Source: Planctomycetota bacterium (GTDB lineage: Bacteria; Planctomycetota; UBA1135; GCA-002686595). From it: a stretch of 64,000 nucleotides of DNA. The position numbers were made by a program, and so were the translations under genes. Under the pieces are notes generated by a model. It saw nothing but the letters and a program-made list of their open reading frames with translations. It did not search any database and was not told the DNA's origin. This document shows, in pieces, positions 8,520-17,663 of the stretch (its first letter is position 1; each line of letters starts with the position of its first letter). The DNA is taken from the NCBI GenBank assembly GCA_012960475.1, contig DUBE01000013.1:59324-123323 (forward strand), read 5' to 3'.

Positions 8520-9719
8520 ATGATCTCGTCCCTCCTGCTCTTGCCCCTGTGTGTGACACCAGCCCTCCCCCAGGAGGTGCCCGTGGCCCATTGGTTGCAG
8601 AATCTAAGCGCGACCCACCCAAGCGCGGAACAGGTGGTGACTGGGTTGGGGCAACGGGGTGCCCAGGGTCTCCTGGACTTGGAACGAGCACTCGGAGCAC
8701 GCATCTCCCATCCAGCCTGGGAGCGAACCCTGAACGGATTGCCCCAGCAATCCGTCCTGCGCATGCAGACAACCCCCAGCGCCGAGCTACGCACCTTTGG
8801 CATGCTCGCCGCCCATCGCCATGGGGAAGCGGGATGTTTGAGTGCTCTCGTACAACTGTCAAAGCTACCCGATACCACTGCGCTGCCACAACGCCAACAA
8901 ACTGGCAAACGCCTCGCCGACGCCCTTGCCGCGATCTTCCGGCGCGATCATCAAGCCCTGCCCAAACTGAGTTGGAATACGATTCCCCGGGAACATCTGC
9001 CTCCTCTTGCGGATCGTCTGGGTGGCCTTGCTGACCCGCGCGCGTTCGAGGTCCTGATAAGATTGATGGACGGAGAGACCGGCTTGGAACAGGTCGCGCT
9101 CTCTGCCATCGCACACCTCGCGCGCACGATTTCACTAGAGCCTGCGGACGCGGAGTTGCGCAGGGTCCGCTACCGCGTGGAACACCCAGAAGTCAGCCTG
9201 CGCATGCTCGCTTGCCAGGCTCTCGGGTTGTTGCATGATGAAGAAGGAGCACGCTTGCTCCAGGAGCGCCTGACGGATCCCGCATCGTCAGTACGCAGCG
9301 CCGCCCACACCGCTCTGAAACGGATCACGGGCCTGCGTCTACACGCGGGACCAAAGGCCTGGCTCTCATGGATCCGCGCACAAGAGAACTGGTGGAACGA
9401 GCGCAGTGACAAGGTACTGAGCGCCTTGCCCCTGGCACGGGGAGCTGAGCGCACGGCCCTCCTGCGCGAACTTGCAGGCGCCCGCCTTCATCGGCGCGCC
9501 CTGACCAAAGAACTATTGTCCTTGCTCGATCAGAGCCAGGGAGAAAGCCTGCGTCTTCTGCTGTCAGCCATCGTGGCCCTCGACAGCCCCCAAGCCCTGC
9601 CCGCTATCACCCTGCTCCTGAGCCATCCCGAACTGGAAGTCCGGACCGCCGCAAATCAGGCCCTGAATGCCCTGAGAGGCTCAAGAGCCTCGACACCGGG
9701 TTCCAAGTACGCCCTCTGA
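8520..9719 (+). CDS. exported HEAT-repeat protein
   Basis: The protein begins with a hydrophobic signal-like segment ('MISSLLLLPLCVTPALPQ'), then is all-helical with Leu/Ala-rich repeats. HEAT-like units are clearest around residues 220-280: 'LRMLACQALGLLHDEEGARLL' is followed by 'SSVRSAAHTALKRI', and a last unit near 365-390 contains 'PELEVRTAANQALNAL'. HEAT proteins of this kind act as protein-binding scaffolds; no catalytic motif is seen. The start lies 6 bp after the stop of the pilin gene, so co-expression with the pseudopilins is likely. It may be a periplasmic accessory of that system, which is inference from position only. Confidence 0.7.
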   Translation: MISSLLLLPLCVTPALPQEVPVAHWLQNLSATHPSAEQVVTGLGQRGAQGLLDLERALGARISHPAWERTLNGLPQQSVLRMQTTPSAELRTFGMLAAHRHGEAGCLSALVQLSKLPDTTALPQRQQTGKRLADALAAIFRRDHQALPKLSWNTIPREHLPPLADRLGGLADPRAFEVLIRLMDGETGLEQVALSAIAHLARTISLEPADAELRRVRYRVEHPEVSLRMLACQALGLLHDEEGARLLQERLTDPASSVRSAAHTALKRITGLRLHAGPKAWLSWIRAQENWWNERSDKVLSALPLARGAERTALLRELAGARLHRRALTKELLSLLDQSQGESLRLLLSAIVALDSPQALPAITLLLSHPELEVRTAANQALNALRGSRASTPGSKYAL

Positions 9720-9794
9720 ACCACAGCCAAGCCCCACGATCATCGCAGTCAACCTGACTGAAGAAGACCCCTTAGCACCCTATTCGGACCCATC

Positions 9795-10292
9795 ATGACA
9801 CGCAAACGATTTCAACGCCGCCGCAAGCTGATCAAGCCCAGTTTGCAACTCAAGCTGACGGCGATTTTCACGGGGCTCTGCGCCTTGTCCCTGCTCTTGC
9901 AGTTCATCCTGTTCCAGTCTGCCTTGACCTCAGCAGCCCTTGAGCTACCCGCTGACAGCGCCCGCATGTTGGACTTGAGCCAAAGCATCGTGCTCAAGGT
10001 TCTGGCGATTTCGTTCCTGGTTTGTCTACCGTTGACCTTCCTGGTGGGAATCATGACCACCTTCAGGTTTGCCGGTCCGGTATGGCGCTTCGAGACATTC
10101 TTGAAGTCCATCCTGCGGGGAGAAAAGCCACAGGACTTCACCCTGCGCAAGGGTGATCAGCTGACCGAGTTGGCAGAACTCTTGGTGCGCTCCACACGAC
10201 CCCTGCGGGCAGATAGCCCCCAAGCTGCCCCCGCGACGGGGACTCCCACCGGCCGCCCCTCCGTCCCTGCCGGCTTGCGCAAGGTTTCTTGA
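9795..10292 (+). CDS. small two-helix membrane protein with HAMP-like region
   Basis: Of 165 residues, two segments are strongly hydrophobic ('LTAIFTGLCALSLLLQFILF' at about 22-41 and 'VLKVLAISFLVCLPLTFLVG' at about 67-86). They flank a short extracytoplasmic loop. The cytoplasmic part starts 'FRFAGPVWRFETFLKSIL', then 'LRKGDQLTELAELL', which is the shape of a HAMP linker (AS1-connector-AS2). There is no kinase, methyl-accepting or cyclase output domain. It ends 14 bp before the histidine-kinase gene, so it is probably an accessory sensor or signal-relay subunit of that two-component system. The C-terminus is Pro/Arg-rich and disordered. Confidence 0.65.
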   Translation: MTRKRFQRRRKLIKPSLQLKLTAIFTGLCALSLLLQFILFQSALTSAALELPADSARMLDLSQSIVLKVLAISFLVCLPLTFLVGIMTTFRFAGPVWRFETFLKSILRGEKPQDFTLRKGDQLTELAELLVRSTRPLRADSPQAAPATGTPTGRPSVPAGLRKVS

Positions 10293-10306
10293 ACTTCAAC
10301 TGAACC

Positions 10307-12301
10307 ATGTCGCTCTCCACACGCATCACCATGACCCTCGTCATCGTCGTAGCGGCCTTTGCCGTACTCGACGGCTGGGTGGTTCAGCGTGTATTTGGCG
10401 AGCGGTTTGATGCCCTCGAAGAGAGCAGCGCCCTGACGGACATGGATCGGGTCAGGCAAGCCCTTGAACAGGAAGTGCAGCAGCTTGCGAATCTGACCCA
10501 CTCATTGGCTGGCGCACCCTCATTGCGCAACGGAGAAGAGGGTGCAATGCCCAGGGCGGAGGAACTCATCGCCTTGGACTTGGATGTCTACTTCCTGCTT
10601 GGTCCGGCTGACCGAAGCCAGAACCGCCCAGTGCTGCGCTCCCGGATAGAGCTGCCAGCTGAACGGGACGATGCACAACTCACTAATTTCCCAAGAGCGA
10701 GTTGGTCTGGCCAGCACCCGCTGCTGACCGGAGATCTCAAGCCTCAACAAGACAAAGGAGCCCTGCGATCTAGCATCCAGCTGACCGAAGCTGGCCCAAT
10801 GCTACTGGCTGTGGACCCTGCCTGGTCTCCAACCGGCGATGCTCAGGATCAGATCCTGATCACCGGCCGCTTCCTCTCCTGGAATCGCATCGCCCGTCTG
10901 CGCGAACGAACAAAGGTTGAGTTCCAGGTCTGGCAACTGGACGGCCAAGATCAACTGCCCAAACACATCCTCCAACGCCTGCCCCAGGTCACCGGTTCTC
11001 CCACACCCCACTTGGAACAGGGTGACGAGTACCTCTTGGGCATGAGCACTTTCGACGATCTGCGCCAAAGACCTCAGCTGTTGATCGAGGCAAAACTGCC
11101 GCGAACCATCAGCGCCGAAGGACAAGCCGCCGTCACTTTCGGACGGATTTCAGTTCTCACCGGCGCCGCAGTCCTGGTACTGGCTCTGCTGATTCTCCTG
11201 CGGCGCATCGTGCTCAATCCTCTAGCTGCCCTGACTGACCACGCGGAATCGGTGGGCAGCACCGAGAACATCAGCCTGCGCATGAACTCACCACGCACGG
11301 ACGAACTCGGGCGCCTCTCGGGAGAGTTGGACTCAATGCTCGACAAGCTGGTGGAAGCACGTGCTGCCCTGGTGGACGCCGCACGCACCGCAGGCAAGAG
11401 CGAAGTGGCCACAGGAATCCTGCACAACGTGGGCAACATGCTTTCGGGGATAGGAATCTCTTCTGATGAACTGAGCGAGTCAATTGAGCTACTGGGGACT
11501 GATGATCTCAGCACCGTGGCCGCTGCCCTGGAAGAACATGCCGCAGACCTGGAGGGTTACCTCTGCGAAGACCCCCACGGCCAGCACCTGCCTCCCTTCG
11601 TGCAAGCCTTGGCCGAGCAACAGACCACCCAGCGAGATCGCCTGCGGCGAGAGCTGCGCTCCCTGCGTCAGGGCCTCGAACATGTGGCCGAGTTGGTCCG
11701 CGGGCAACAGCAATTCACCCAACGAGGCAGCTTGACCGGTGCGTTCAACCCCAGTGCTCTTATGGAAGAAGCCCTGCGTCTGGTGGAGCAAAGCCTGGGC
11801 CAGGATCCAGAGCTTGAGATCTTGCGCTTCTTCGATCCCAACCTGACCACAGTGCCAGGAGACCGCCACCGCACCCTGGACATCCTGGTCAACCTGATCC
11901 AAAACGCCTTCCAAGCCATGGAAGGACAGGTCGCGCCCCGGACCTTGATCCTGCGCACTCGCCGGGAACAGACCATCGCTTGCCTGGAGGTCGAAGATTC
12001 AGGACCCGGCATCGACCCCGCCCATCTGACCCAGGTCTTTGCCCCGGGTTTCACCACTCGCAAGGATGGTCACGGCTATGGCCTGCACACCGCCGCCAAC
12101 GCCGCCCTGGAAATGGGCGGCCACCTGGAAGCCCACCCATCCAGTTGCGCCCAGGGTGCTGCATTCCAGTTGCAGCTGTCAACTCAAAATGCGCACGCTC
12201 GACAATCAACTTCACAACATATCTCTGTCTCTATACCTGAAACCGCGCCTCCTTCAGGAGTGCCCTATGGAATACACCAATCGAATCCTAGTCGTGGATG
12301 A
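10307..12301 (+). CDS. membrane-bound sensor histidine kinase
   Basis: The N-terminal helix (residues about 5-25) and a second one near 285-305 bracket a periplasmic sensor of about 255 residues. This is followed by a HAMP domain ending near 'DELGRLSGELDSML'. The phosphoacceptor box is 'ATGILHNVGNML', the LHNVGN form common in environmental kinases in place of the classical HE[LF]RTPL. The ATPase domain shows the N box 'NLIQNAFQAM', the G1 box 'DSGPGI' and 'GHGYGLHTAANAALEMGG'. The gene follows the HAMP protein by 14 bp. Its 3' end overlaps the response-regulator start by 35 bp, a strong sign of translational coupling and a cognate pair. The sensed signal cannot be read from the sequence. Confidence 0.9.
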   Translation: MSLSTRITMTLVIVVAAFAVLDGWVVQRVFGERFDALEESSALTDMDRVRQALEQEVQQLANLTHSLAGAPSLRNGEEGAMPRAEELIALDLDVYFLLGPADRSQNRPVLRSRIELPAERDDAQLTNFPRASWSGQHPLLTGDLKPQQDKGALRSSIQLTEAGPMLLAVDPAWSPTGDAQDQILITGRFLSWNRIARLRERTKVEFQVWQLDGQDQLPKHILQRLPQVTGSPTPHLEQGDEYLLGMSTFDDLRQRPQLLIEAKLPRTISAEGQAAVTFGRISVLTGAAVLVLALLILLRRIVLNPLAALTDHAESVGSTENISLRMNSPRTDELGRLSGELDSMLDKLVEARAALVDAARTAGKSEVATGILHNVGNMLSGIGISSDELSESIELLGTDDLSTVAAALEEHAADLEGYLCEDPHGQHLPPFVQALAEQQTTQRDRLRRELRSLRQGLEHVAELVRGQQQFTQRGSLTGAFNPSALMEEALRLVEQSLGQDPELEILRFFDPNLTTVPGDRHRTLDILVNLIQNAFQAMEGQVAPRTLILRTRREQTIACLEVEDSGPGIDPAHLTQVFAPGFTTRKDGHGYGLHTAANAALEMGGHLEAHPSSCAQGAAFQLQLSTQNAHARQSTSQHISVSIPETAPPSGVPYGIHQSNPSRG

Positions 12302-13052
12302 TGATTCATCGATTCACGAAGCCTTCACCAAGATTCTGGCCAGCGATCACGGTTCGCATGAATCACTAGACGCCGCGCGGGCCGCATTCATGGGAGTACC
12401 TGACAAACAGCCCAAGCGCGGCTCTGACAAGTGTGAACTGCTGCACGCGCACCAGGGCGAAGAAGCTGTTCAAGCCGTCAAACAGGCCGTCGCAGCGGGC
12501 ACACCCATTGACCTGGCCTTTGTAGACGTTCGCATGCCCCCGGGCATGAATGGAGTCGAAACGGTGCGACATATCTGGCAGGTGGCACCCATGACCGAGA
12601 TCGTGCTCTGTACCGCCTGGTCGGACTACAGCCATGAAGAAACGCTGCAGGCCCTGGGACAGAACCACCGGCTCCTGATCCTGAAGAAGCCCTTCGAATC
12701 CATCGAAGTGCGTCAGATGGCGCTGGCCCTGCATGAAAAACGCCGGGCGGCAGAGCGGGAAGCCATCCTGATAGAAGATCTGCAGGCCGCATCAAGAGAG
12801 ACCAAATCCTATGCGGCCTCACTTGTAACAGCCAACCGAGCTCTCTCCCTTTCAAAGAAGGCGATGGACCACGCGGCCCGCTTGAAAACCCAAGCCCTCG
12901 AAGATCTGACATTGGAACTCCGCGACCTGATTGAGACTGTGATGGGACAGTTTCTTGCTACGAATGACCCTCAAGAGATGGAGCAAGCGATCAAACAGGC
13001 TCAGGACCTGCTGGCCCGGGCTGAGGAGGCCCGCGGCCACTCGCAGGCTTGA
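12267..13052 (+). CDS. response regulator with receiver and C-terminal coiled coil
   Basis: The ATG at 12267 is preceded by AGGAG (12256-12260) at good spacing. It starts the protein exactly before 'RILVVDDDSSIHEAF', so the in-frame extension to 12039 inside the kinase gene was rejected. The receiver has the acidic pair DDD, the phosphorylatable Asp in 'LAFVDVRMPPGMNG', a Thr in 'LCTAWSD' and the Lys in 'LKKPFE'. An insert of about 35 residues after the first helix ('LDAARAAFMGVPDKQPKRG') is unusual. The C-terminal 100 residues are helical, charged and probably coiled coil, with no DNA-binding domain. It should act through protein contacts. It is coupled to the kinase upstream by a 35-bp overlap. 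Confidence 0.88.
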   Translation: MEYTNRILVVDDDSSIHEAFTKILASDHGSHESLDAARAAFMGVPDKQPKRGSDKCELLHAHQGEEAVQAVKQAVAAGTPIDLAFVDVRMPPGMNGVETVRHIWQVAPMTEIVLCTAWSDYSHEETLQALGQNHRLLILKKPFESIEVRQMALALHEKRRAAEREAILIEDLQAASRETKSYAASLVTANRALSLSKKAMDHAARLKTQALEDLTLELRDLIETVMGQFLATNDPQEMEQAIKQAQDLLARAEEARGHSQA

Positions 13053-13564
13053 AAGCACAATCTAGAACCCTTCTGTTCTGGGACCATTGTCCACATTCTC
13101 GCGCCACAACTAGGGAAAGCACCTAGAACGAACTCCCTATGTGCCTGATGTGCCCAAGCCTCCCCGGTGCCGCCCGGTTCAAATCCTAAGTCCTTCACGA
13201 GAAGAAGGTTACGACGGCTTCTTGCTCGTCCACTGACTGGAGGCCTGCTCTTGTTCGGAGGAGTGCCTCCTTCCATAGCCTGTTCGGACCAACTTCGGAG
13301 CCTCACACGCCCAGTTCTCCCCAACTTGTCCACATGGGAAGTCCTATTTGACAGGATGGAAATTCCACCAAGCCTAAGTCGCTCTCGAGACTAGGGTTCG
13401 GACAGGTCTGAAAGGCAAGACCTTGACCAGTTGGAATTGTCTGATCTCACCACCAGGCTGTTCTCATTTCTTGGCTCCCCGATCCCGGAGAAAACAACAC
13501 ACTCGTGCCAGCGCCACAGCGCAAACGGCCCTCCAGGGCCGCCTGCCTGCTAAACTTCCCCTGC
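13053..13564. other. 512-bp intergenic stretch before lptB
   Basis: I see no convincing gene. A 75-codon + frame at 13167-13394 has no recognisable features or ribosome site. CTAGAAC (from about 13062) can pair with GTTCTGG across a six-base loop shortly after the response-regulator stop, a possible weak terminator. GGAGG (13257-13261) and CCTCC (13266-13270) form a small hairpin. The stretch is less GC-rich than the genes around it. Confidence 0.4.
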
Positions 13565-14317
13565 GTGGAAAGAGCCCTGCTGGAAGTCAATGGCCTGACC
13601 AAGAGCTATCGTCGGCGACGGGTGGTGGACGGGGTCAGCTTCAAGGTCGGCGCGGGAGAAATCGTCGGCCTGCTGGGTCCCAACGGAGCGGGCAAGTCCA
13701 CCAGTTTCCGCATGACCATTGGCCTGATCGTGCCAGACGCGGGCCAGGTGAGCATCAGCGGAGTTGACTGCAGCAAAGCCCCCATGTACCGCAGAGCGCG
13801 AATGGGCATGGGATACCTGCCCCAGGAGACAAGTGTTTTTCGCCAGATGACCGTACGCGACAACTTGCTGGCGGTATTGGAGGCCATGCCCATCTCACGC
13901 AAGGAGCGCCTCGCCGAAGCCCATCGGCTAATGGCTGAACTTGAGCTTGAACACCTGGAAAACAACCTGGGAGAAATCCTCTCAGGAGGCGAGCGACGTC
14001 GCTTGGAACTGGCCCGTGCCCTGGCCACCAAGCCCAAAGTGCTGCTGCTGGACGAACCCTTTGCCGGAGTAGATCCGATCAATGTGGAGGAAATACAGCG
14101 CCTGGTAGGTCGCCTGCGCGAGCAGGGTCTGGGAGTCTTGATCACCGACCACAATGTGCGTGAAACCCTGCAGAGCACCGACCGGGCCTACATCATCTTT
14201 CGCGGCCAGATCCTTCGTCACGGGGATGCGTCGCAGTTGATCACAGACCCCAAGGTGCGCGAGGTCTACCTGGGACACAAATTCGATTTGGACCTGGAGG
14301 CCAACGAACAGGCCTAA
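13565..14317 (+). CDS. lptB: LPS-export ABC ATPase, LptB
   Basis: LptB powers extraction of lipopolysaccharide from the inner membrane with LptF/G. The protein has Walker A 'GPNGAGKSTSF', the LptB-type Q-loop region 'MGYLPQETSVFRQMTV', signature 'LSGGERRRLELARALA', Walker B 'VLLLDEPFAGVDPI' and the switch His in 'LITDHNV'. These are close to the family. The start is uncertain. GTG 13565 begins 'ERALLEVNGLTKSY' and gives 250 residues, near the normal 240. A GTG at 13505 would add a 20-residue basic leader unlike the family. Neither has a clear ribosome site. lptA, lptC, lptF/G are not nearby. Its presence supports a diderm with LPS-like lipid. Confidence 0.9.
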   Translation: MERALLEVNGLTKSYRRRRVVDGVSFKVGAGEIVGLLGPNGAGKSTSFRMTIGLIVPDAGQVSISGVDCSKAPMYRRARMGMGYLPQETSVFRQMTVRDNLLAVLEAMPISRKERLAEAHRLMAELELEHLENNLGEILSGGERRRLELARALATKPKVLLLDEPFAGVDPINVEEIQRLVGRLREQGLGVLITDHNVRETLQSTDRAYIIFRGQILRHGDASQLITDPKVREVYLGHKFDLDLEANEQA

Positions 14318-14491
14318 GGTTCCTGGACTCCCGGTCTGGACCCTCATTGGATCCGAAAGCGTCGGCCGCTGGCCCTTGAGAGATGCGAGCCCCATGGCTA
14401 TCCTCATCGCCCCCATGATCGGCCCCGGCAGTTCTTGCAAGGACCATTCCCGGCAGAATCCCCACGCCACTTCATTCCCCCTTTGAGCGCC

Positions 14492-15244
14492 ATGAACATA
14501 GTCGCCTGCGTCAAACGAGTTCCCAACACCGAAGCGGTGGTTAAGGTTGCCGATGGAGGCACGTCCCTGGACGAGAGCGGCCTCTCCTACATGATTTCCT
14601 TCTATGACGAACTGGCCATTGAAGAGGCGGTTCGCACCAAGGAAGCCCACGGGGGTGAGGTCACAGTTCTGACTCTGGGGCCCAGCGAAGGCACCAAGGA
14701 GATCCGTGAATGCCTGGCCAAAGGCGGCGATCGCGCAGAATTGCTGGCCGACAGCAACTGGCTCTCCCGGGACTGCCGCGCCAGCGCCAAGGCTCTGGCT
14801 GCCAAACTCAGTGACCTGGGTGCGGATGTGGCCTTCATGGGCCGCGTGGCCACGGATAGGGACAACGCTGCGGTGGGACCGATGGTCGCCACCTACCTGG
14901 GTTGGGCTTGCGTCACCGATGTGGTCTCACTCGAAATCGCCGAGGACAAGGGCACTGCCAGGCGCGAAACCGAAACGGGCATTGAGACCATCGAGTTCTC
15001 CCTGCCCGCGGTCATCACATGCAACAAGGGGCTCAACGAGCCGCGCTACTCCAACCTCAAGGGGATCATGGCTGCCAAGAAAAAGCCCTTCGAAGAGAGT
15101 CCTGCAGAATTGGTGGACAACCAGGCGAGTGTGATCGCCCTGACGCCCCCTTCGCCCCGAGCGGAAGGCCGCATCCTGGGTACCGGACCAGATGCGGTAC
15201 CGGTCCTGATCGATGCATTACGCAACGAAGCCAAGGTCATCTAA
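14492..15244 (+). CDS. etfB: electron transfer flavoprotein, beta subunit
   Basis: EtfB and EtfA form the soluble FAD/AMP heterodimer that takes electrons from acyl-CoA dehydrogenases. The protein begins 'MNIVACVKRVPNTEA' and has 'EAVRTKEAHGGEVTVLTLGP', near-invariant parts of the AMP-binding fold. It continues with 'DLGADVAFMGRVATDRDNA' and ends with the usual extended arm that wraps around EtfA. The 250-residue length is standard. The ATG at 14492 was chosen because it starts the first beta strand; the upstream in-frame extension is not conserved in type. It lies 13 bp before etfA, so the two are co-transcribed. FadE at 3080 is a plausible electron donor. Confidence 0.95.
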   Translation: MNIVACVKRVPNTEAVVKVADGGTSLDESGLSYMISFYDELAIEEAVRTKEAHGGEVTVLTLGPSEGTKEIRECLAKGGDRAELLADSNWLSRDCRASAKALAAKLSDLGADVAFMGRVATDRDNAAVGPMVATYLGWACVTDVVSLEIAEDKGTARRETETGIETIEFSLPAVITCNKGLNEPRYSNLKGIMAAKKKPFEESPAELVDNQASVIALTPPSPRAEGRILGTGPDAVPVLIDALRNEAKVI

Positions 15245-15257
15245 TACTCAGATCAGC

Positions 15258-16199
15258 ATGAAACCCATCCTCGTCTTCGTCGAACTCACCGCCGGTGCCC
15301 CGCGCCGTGCGAGCCTGGAAGCCCTCGGAGCCGCGCGCGCCACCGGGGCAGAGACCATTGCCATTTTCGCTGGCGAAGGGTCCAATTCCGCAGCCTGCAG
15401 TGGCGCCCAGAAAGCCATCGCCCTCTCAGGCGATGCCTCAAGCTCCGATGCCCTTGCCAGCGCCCTTGCTGAAGCGGTCAAGAGCAATGACTGCGGCGGA
15501 TTCATGGCAGCCGCCAGCAGCGCGGGCCGCGATCTGGCCCCACGGGTTGCCGCACACCTCGATGCAGTGCTCTTCAGCGATTGCATCGGAATCACCGCCG
15601 TAGGCGATCAACTCAATGCACGTCGGCCCTGGTTGGCGGGCAAGGTCATCGCAGATCTTGCCTCCAACGCCAGTGTTTTTTGCGCCACGACACGCCTGAA
15701 CGTGTTTACCTCCAGTGAAGAAGCCGGGCCTGACACCTGCGACGCAGCTGCGATCAGCGCAGAACCCAAAGCACGGGTGGTTTCAGTGGAAGCCAAGGCA
15801 AGCGCGCAACTGGACGTACAGGAAGCACCGGTTGTGATCTCCGGCGGACGAGGAATGGGCGAACCAGAACAATTCAGTCTGCTCGAAGGACTTGCCGCTG
15901 CCTTCGGTAATGCAACCGTGGGCGCCAGTCGCGCAGTGGTGGACGCCGGGTGGCGACCCCATGCCGAGCAGGTAGGCCAAACCGGCAAGACCGTCTCACC
16001 CCAGCTCTACTTTGCAGTGGGCATTTCGGGAGCCATCCAACACCTGGCCGGCATGCGCACCAGCGGTGTGATTGTAGCGATCAACAAAGATGCGGAAGCT
16101 CCGATCTTCAAGGTAGCGGACTATGGCATCGTTGGTGACGCCCTGGAAATCCTACCAGTGCTGACCGAGGCGATCCAAAAGATCAAGGCCGAGGCTTGA
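15258..16199 (+). CDS. etfA: electron transfer flavoprotein, alpha subunit
   Basis: The start at ATG 15258 gives '[15 protein letters not shown]'. The C-terminal FAD domain is unmistakable: '[15 protein letters not shown]', '[20 protein letters not shown]', '[20 protein letters not shown]' (residue runs quoted in parts), '[21 protein letters not shown]'. Together with EtfB it passes electrons from beta-oxidation dehydrogenases to ETF:quinone oxidoreductase. The 313-residue length is typical. It is co-directional with etfB at 13 bp. The stop is only 15 bp from the stop of the convergent sulfatase-fold gene, with no obvious terminator hairpin between them. Confidence 0.95.
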   Translation: MKPILVFVELTAGAPRRASLEALGAARATGAETIAIFAGEGSNSAACSGAQKAIALSGDASSSDALASALAEAVKSNDCGGFMAAASSAGRDLAPRVAAHLDAVLFSDCIGITAVGDQLNARRPWLAGKVIADLASNASVFCATTRLNVFTSSEEAGPDTCDAAAISAEPKARVVSVEAKASAQLDVQEAPVVISGGRGMGEPEQFSLLEGLAAAFGNATVGASRAVVDAGWRPHAEQVGQTGKTVSPQLYFAVGISGAIQHLAGMRTSGVIVAINKDAEAPIFKVADYGIVGDALEILPVLTEAIQKIKAEA

Positions 16200-16214
16200 G
16201 CCTGACCGGGAGCA

Positions 16215-17627
16215 TTACTTCTCCCCTCCTCCATAACCACTTGCACGTATCGCTTGATCCAAAGCGGGCGGCAGCACAATCGGCTGATGCGGGTATTGGT
16301 GTTGCTCGGATACGAGTTGGATAGTTCTTATTTCAGCCTGTAGGGCGCGCAAGAGCTCGGGGCCCAGCCCCTGACTCAAGTCCCGCTGCGGATTGCGCTC
16401 TTCCGGATCCCGATCGAGATCGAACCAAACCACGTCGCCGCTGACTTCGTTCCAAACCAACTTGCCCGAGCCACTGATCACGCTGCGCATGCGATTCTGA
16501 TCCGCCAGGAGTTCGCTGAGGGCGGCTCTTGGGGCACTACCCTCGCCCGTGGCCAAGGGGGCAAGACTGATGCCTACGAACCGGTTGCTGGGAGGCAACC
16601 CAGAGAGTTCCATCAGGGTCGGGCCCAGATCCACCATGCGTGAAAGGTCATCGACCACGACTCCGGCGGGTAGCTGACCCGGGGCCCGGATTACCAGGGG
16701 GATTTCGATTGCCTCCCCATACAAGGTGCGCCGATGACCCTTGCCACCGTGGTCAAAGAACTCCGTGCCGTGGTCACTGGTCACCGCCACGATAGTGTCG
16801 TCGGCCAATTCCAGATCGTCCAGCAGTTCAAGCAGACGCTTCACATGGGCATCACACCACATGATCTCGCCGTCATAGAGCGCAACCAACTGGTGAAGAT
16901 CCTTTTCCGCCATGGTGCGGTTGATGCGCTGATCAAAGAAGAACTCGCGCCCGTCGACGAAGCCCTCGTAGTCGGGATCACCAAAACGCGCATCAAACGG
17001 CTTGGGTGGCACAAAATCAAAGTGCGCATCCCACAGATGAACGAAGAGAAAGAAGGGCTCTTGACCGTGCTCTTGCAACCAGGCCGACGCCGCATCCACC
17101 ACTCCTGGATTGGTGACCCCGTGGTGCGAACGCCGATGGGCGGCTGGATCTCCAGCCCACTCTCCCACGCTTTGCCCGTCCATGCTTGCAGCCAGATCAG
17201 GCACGCAAAAACGATACTCATCAAAGCCCTGACCCAACCCAAATGCCGGGTGCAAGTAAGGTCCCGCGAAAAAGCCACCGGTACCATAGCCCGCAGTCTG
17301 AAAGCGCTCAGCCAAGGTGACAATTCCGTCCGGCAGGGCGTTGTCCGTCCCATCCACGCAACCGTGCACGGAATCCGGCAAGGAGCTGAACATGGCCGCG
17401 TGCGCCGGCAGAGTCCAAGGAGCGCTTGAGATGTGACGCGCAAAGCGCACGCCCTCAGCAGCCAGGCCGTCAATGGTTGGCGTCGTGTTGCGCTCATAGC
17501 CATAGCACGACAGGTGATCCGCACGCAGCATGTCGATGGAGATCAAGAGCACACTGGGCTGGCGCTGCTCCGCGCCACAGGCGACAAGAGCAAGCAAGAA
17601 AATCATCGGAGCTGTGCGCAACATCAT
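16215..17627 (-). CDS. sulfatase-fold lipoprotein with Thr at the nucleophile position
   Basis: The protein starts with a lipoprotein signal ending in 'LLALVACG'. It has the alkaline-phosphatase/sulfatase superfamily metal sites: 'LLISIDMLRADHLSCYGY' at the N-terminus and 'VTSDHGTEFFDHGGKGHR' in the middle. The expected formylglycine motif C/S-x-P-x-R is replaced by 'SAPWTLPAHAAMF', so Thr occupies the nucleophile place, as in LtaS-type phosphoglycerol transferases. This argues against a formylglycine sulfatase and toward a phosphodiester or phosphotransferase activity, perhaps on envelope glycans. It is the last gene of a four-gene minus-strand set, 36 bp after the PMT-TPR gene. Annotated homologues are usually just called sulfatases. 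Confidence 0.8.
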   Translation of the reverse strand: MMLRTAPMIFLLALVACGAEQRQPSVLLISIDMLRADHLSCYGYERNTTPTIDGLAAEGVRFARHISSAPWTLPAHAAMFSSLPDSVHGCVDGTDNALPDGIVTLAERFQTAGYGTGGFFAGPYLHPAFGLGQGFDEYRFCVPDLAASMDGQSVGEWAGDPAAHRRSHHGVTNPGVVDAASAWLQEHGQEPFFLFVHLWDAHFDFVPPKPFDARFGDPDYEGFVDGREFFFDQRINRTMAEKDLHQLVALYDGEIMWCDAHVKRLLELLDDLELADDTIVAVTSDHGTEFFDHGGKGHRRTLYGEAIEIPLVIRAPGQLPAGVVVDDLSRMVDLGPTLMELSGLPPSNRFVGISLAPLATGEGSAPRAALSELLADQNRMRSVISGSGKLVWNEVSGDVVWFDLDRDPEERNPQRDLSQGLGPELLRALQAEIRTIQLVSEQHQYPHQPIVLPPALDQAIRASGYGGGEK

Positions 17628-17663
17628 CAGCAGGGTACGGAGTCAGGGAACAACAGGTGAGAC

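Noticed and set aside
12039-12266. N-terminal extension of the response regulator
   Set aside because: It lies inside the kinase ATPase domain in another frame. AGGAG before ATG 12267 and the receiver's first beta strand fix the start.
13167-13394. 75-codon + frame before lptB
   Set aside because: No ribosome site, no recognisable motif, and a composition like the surrounding non-coding DNA.
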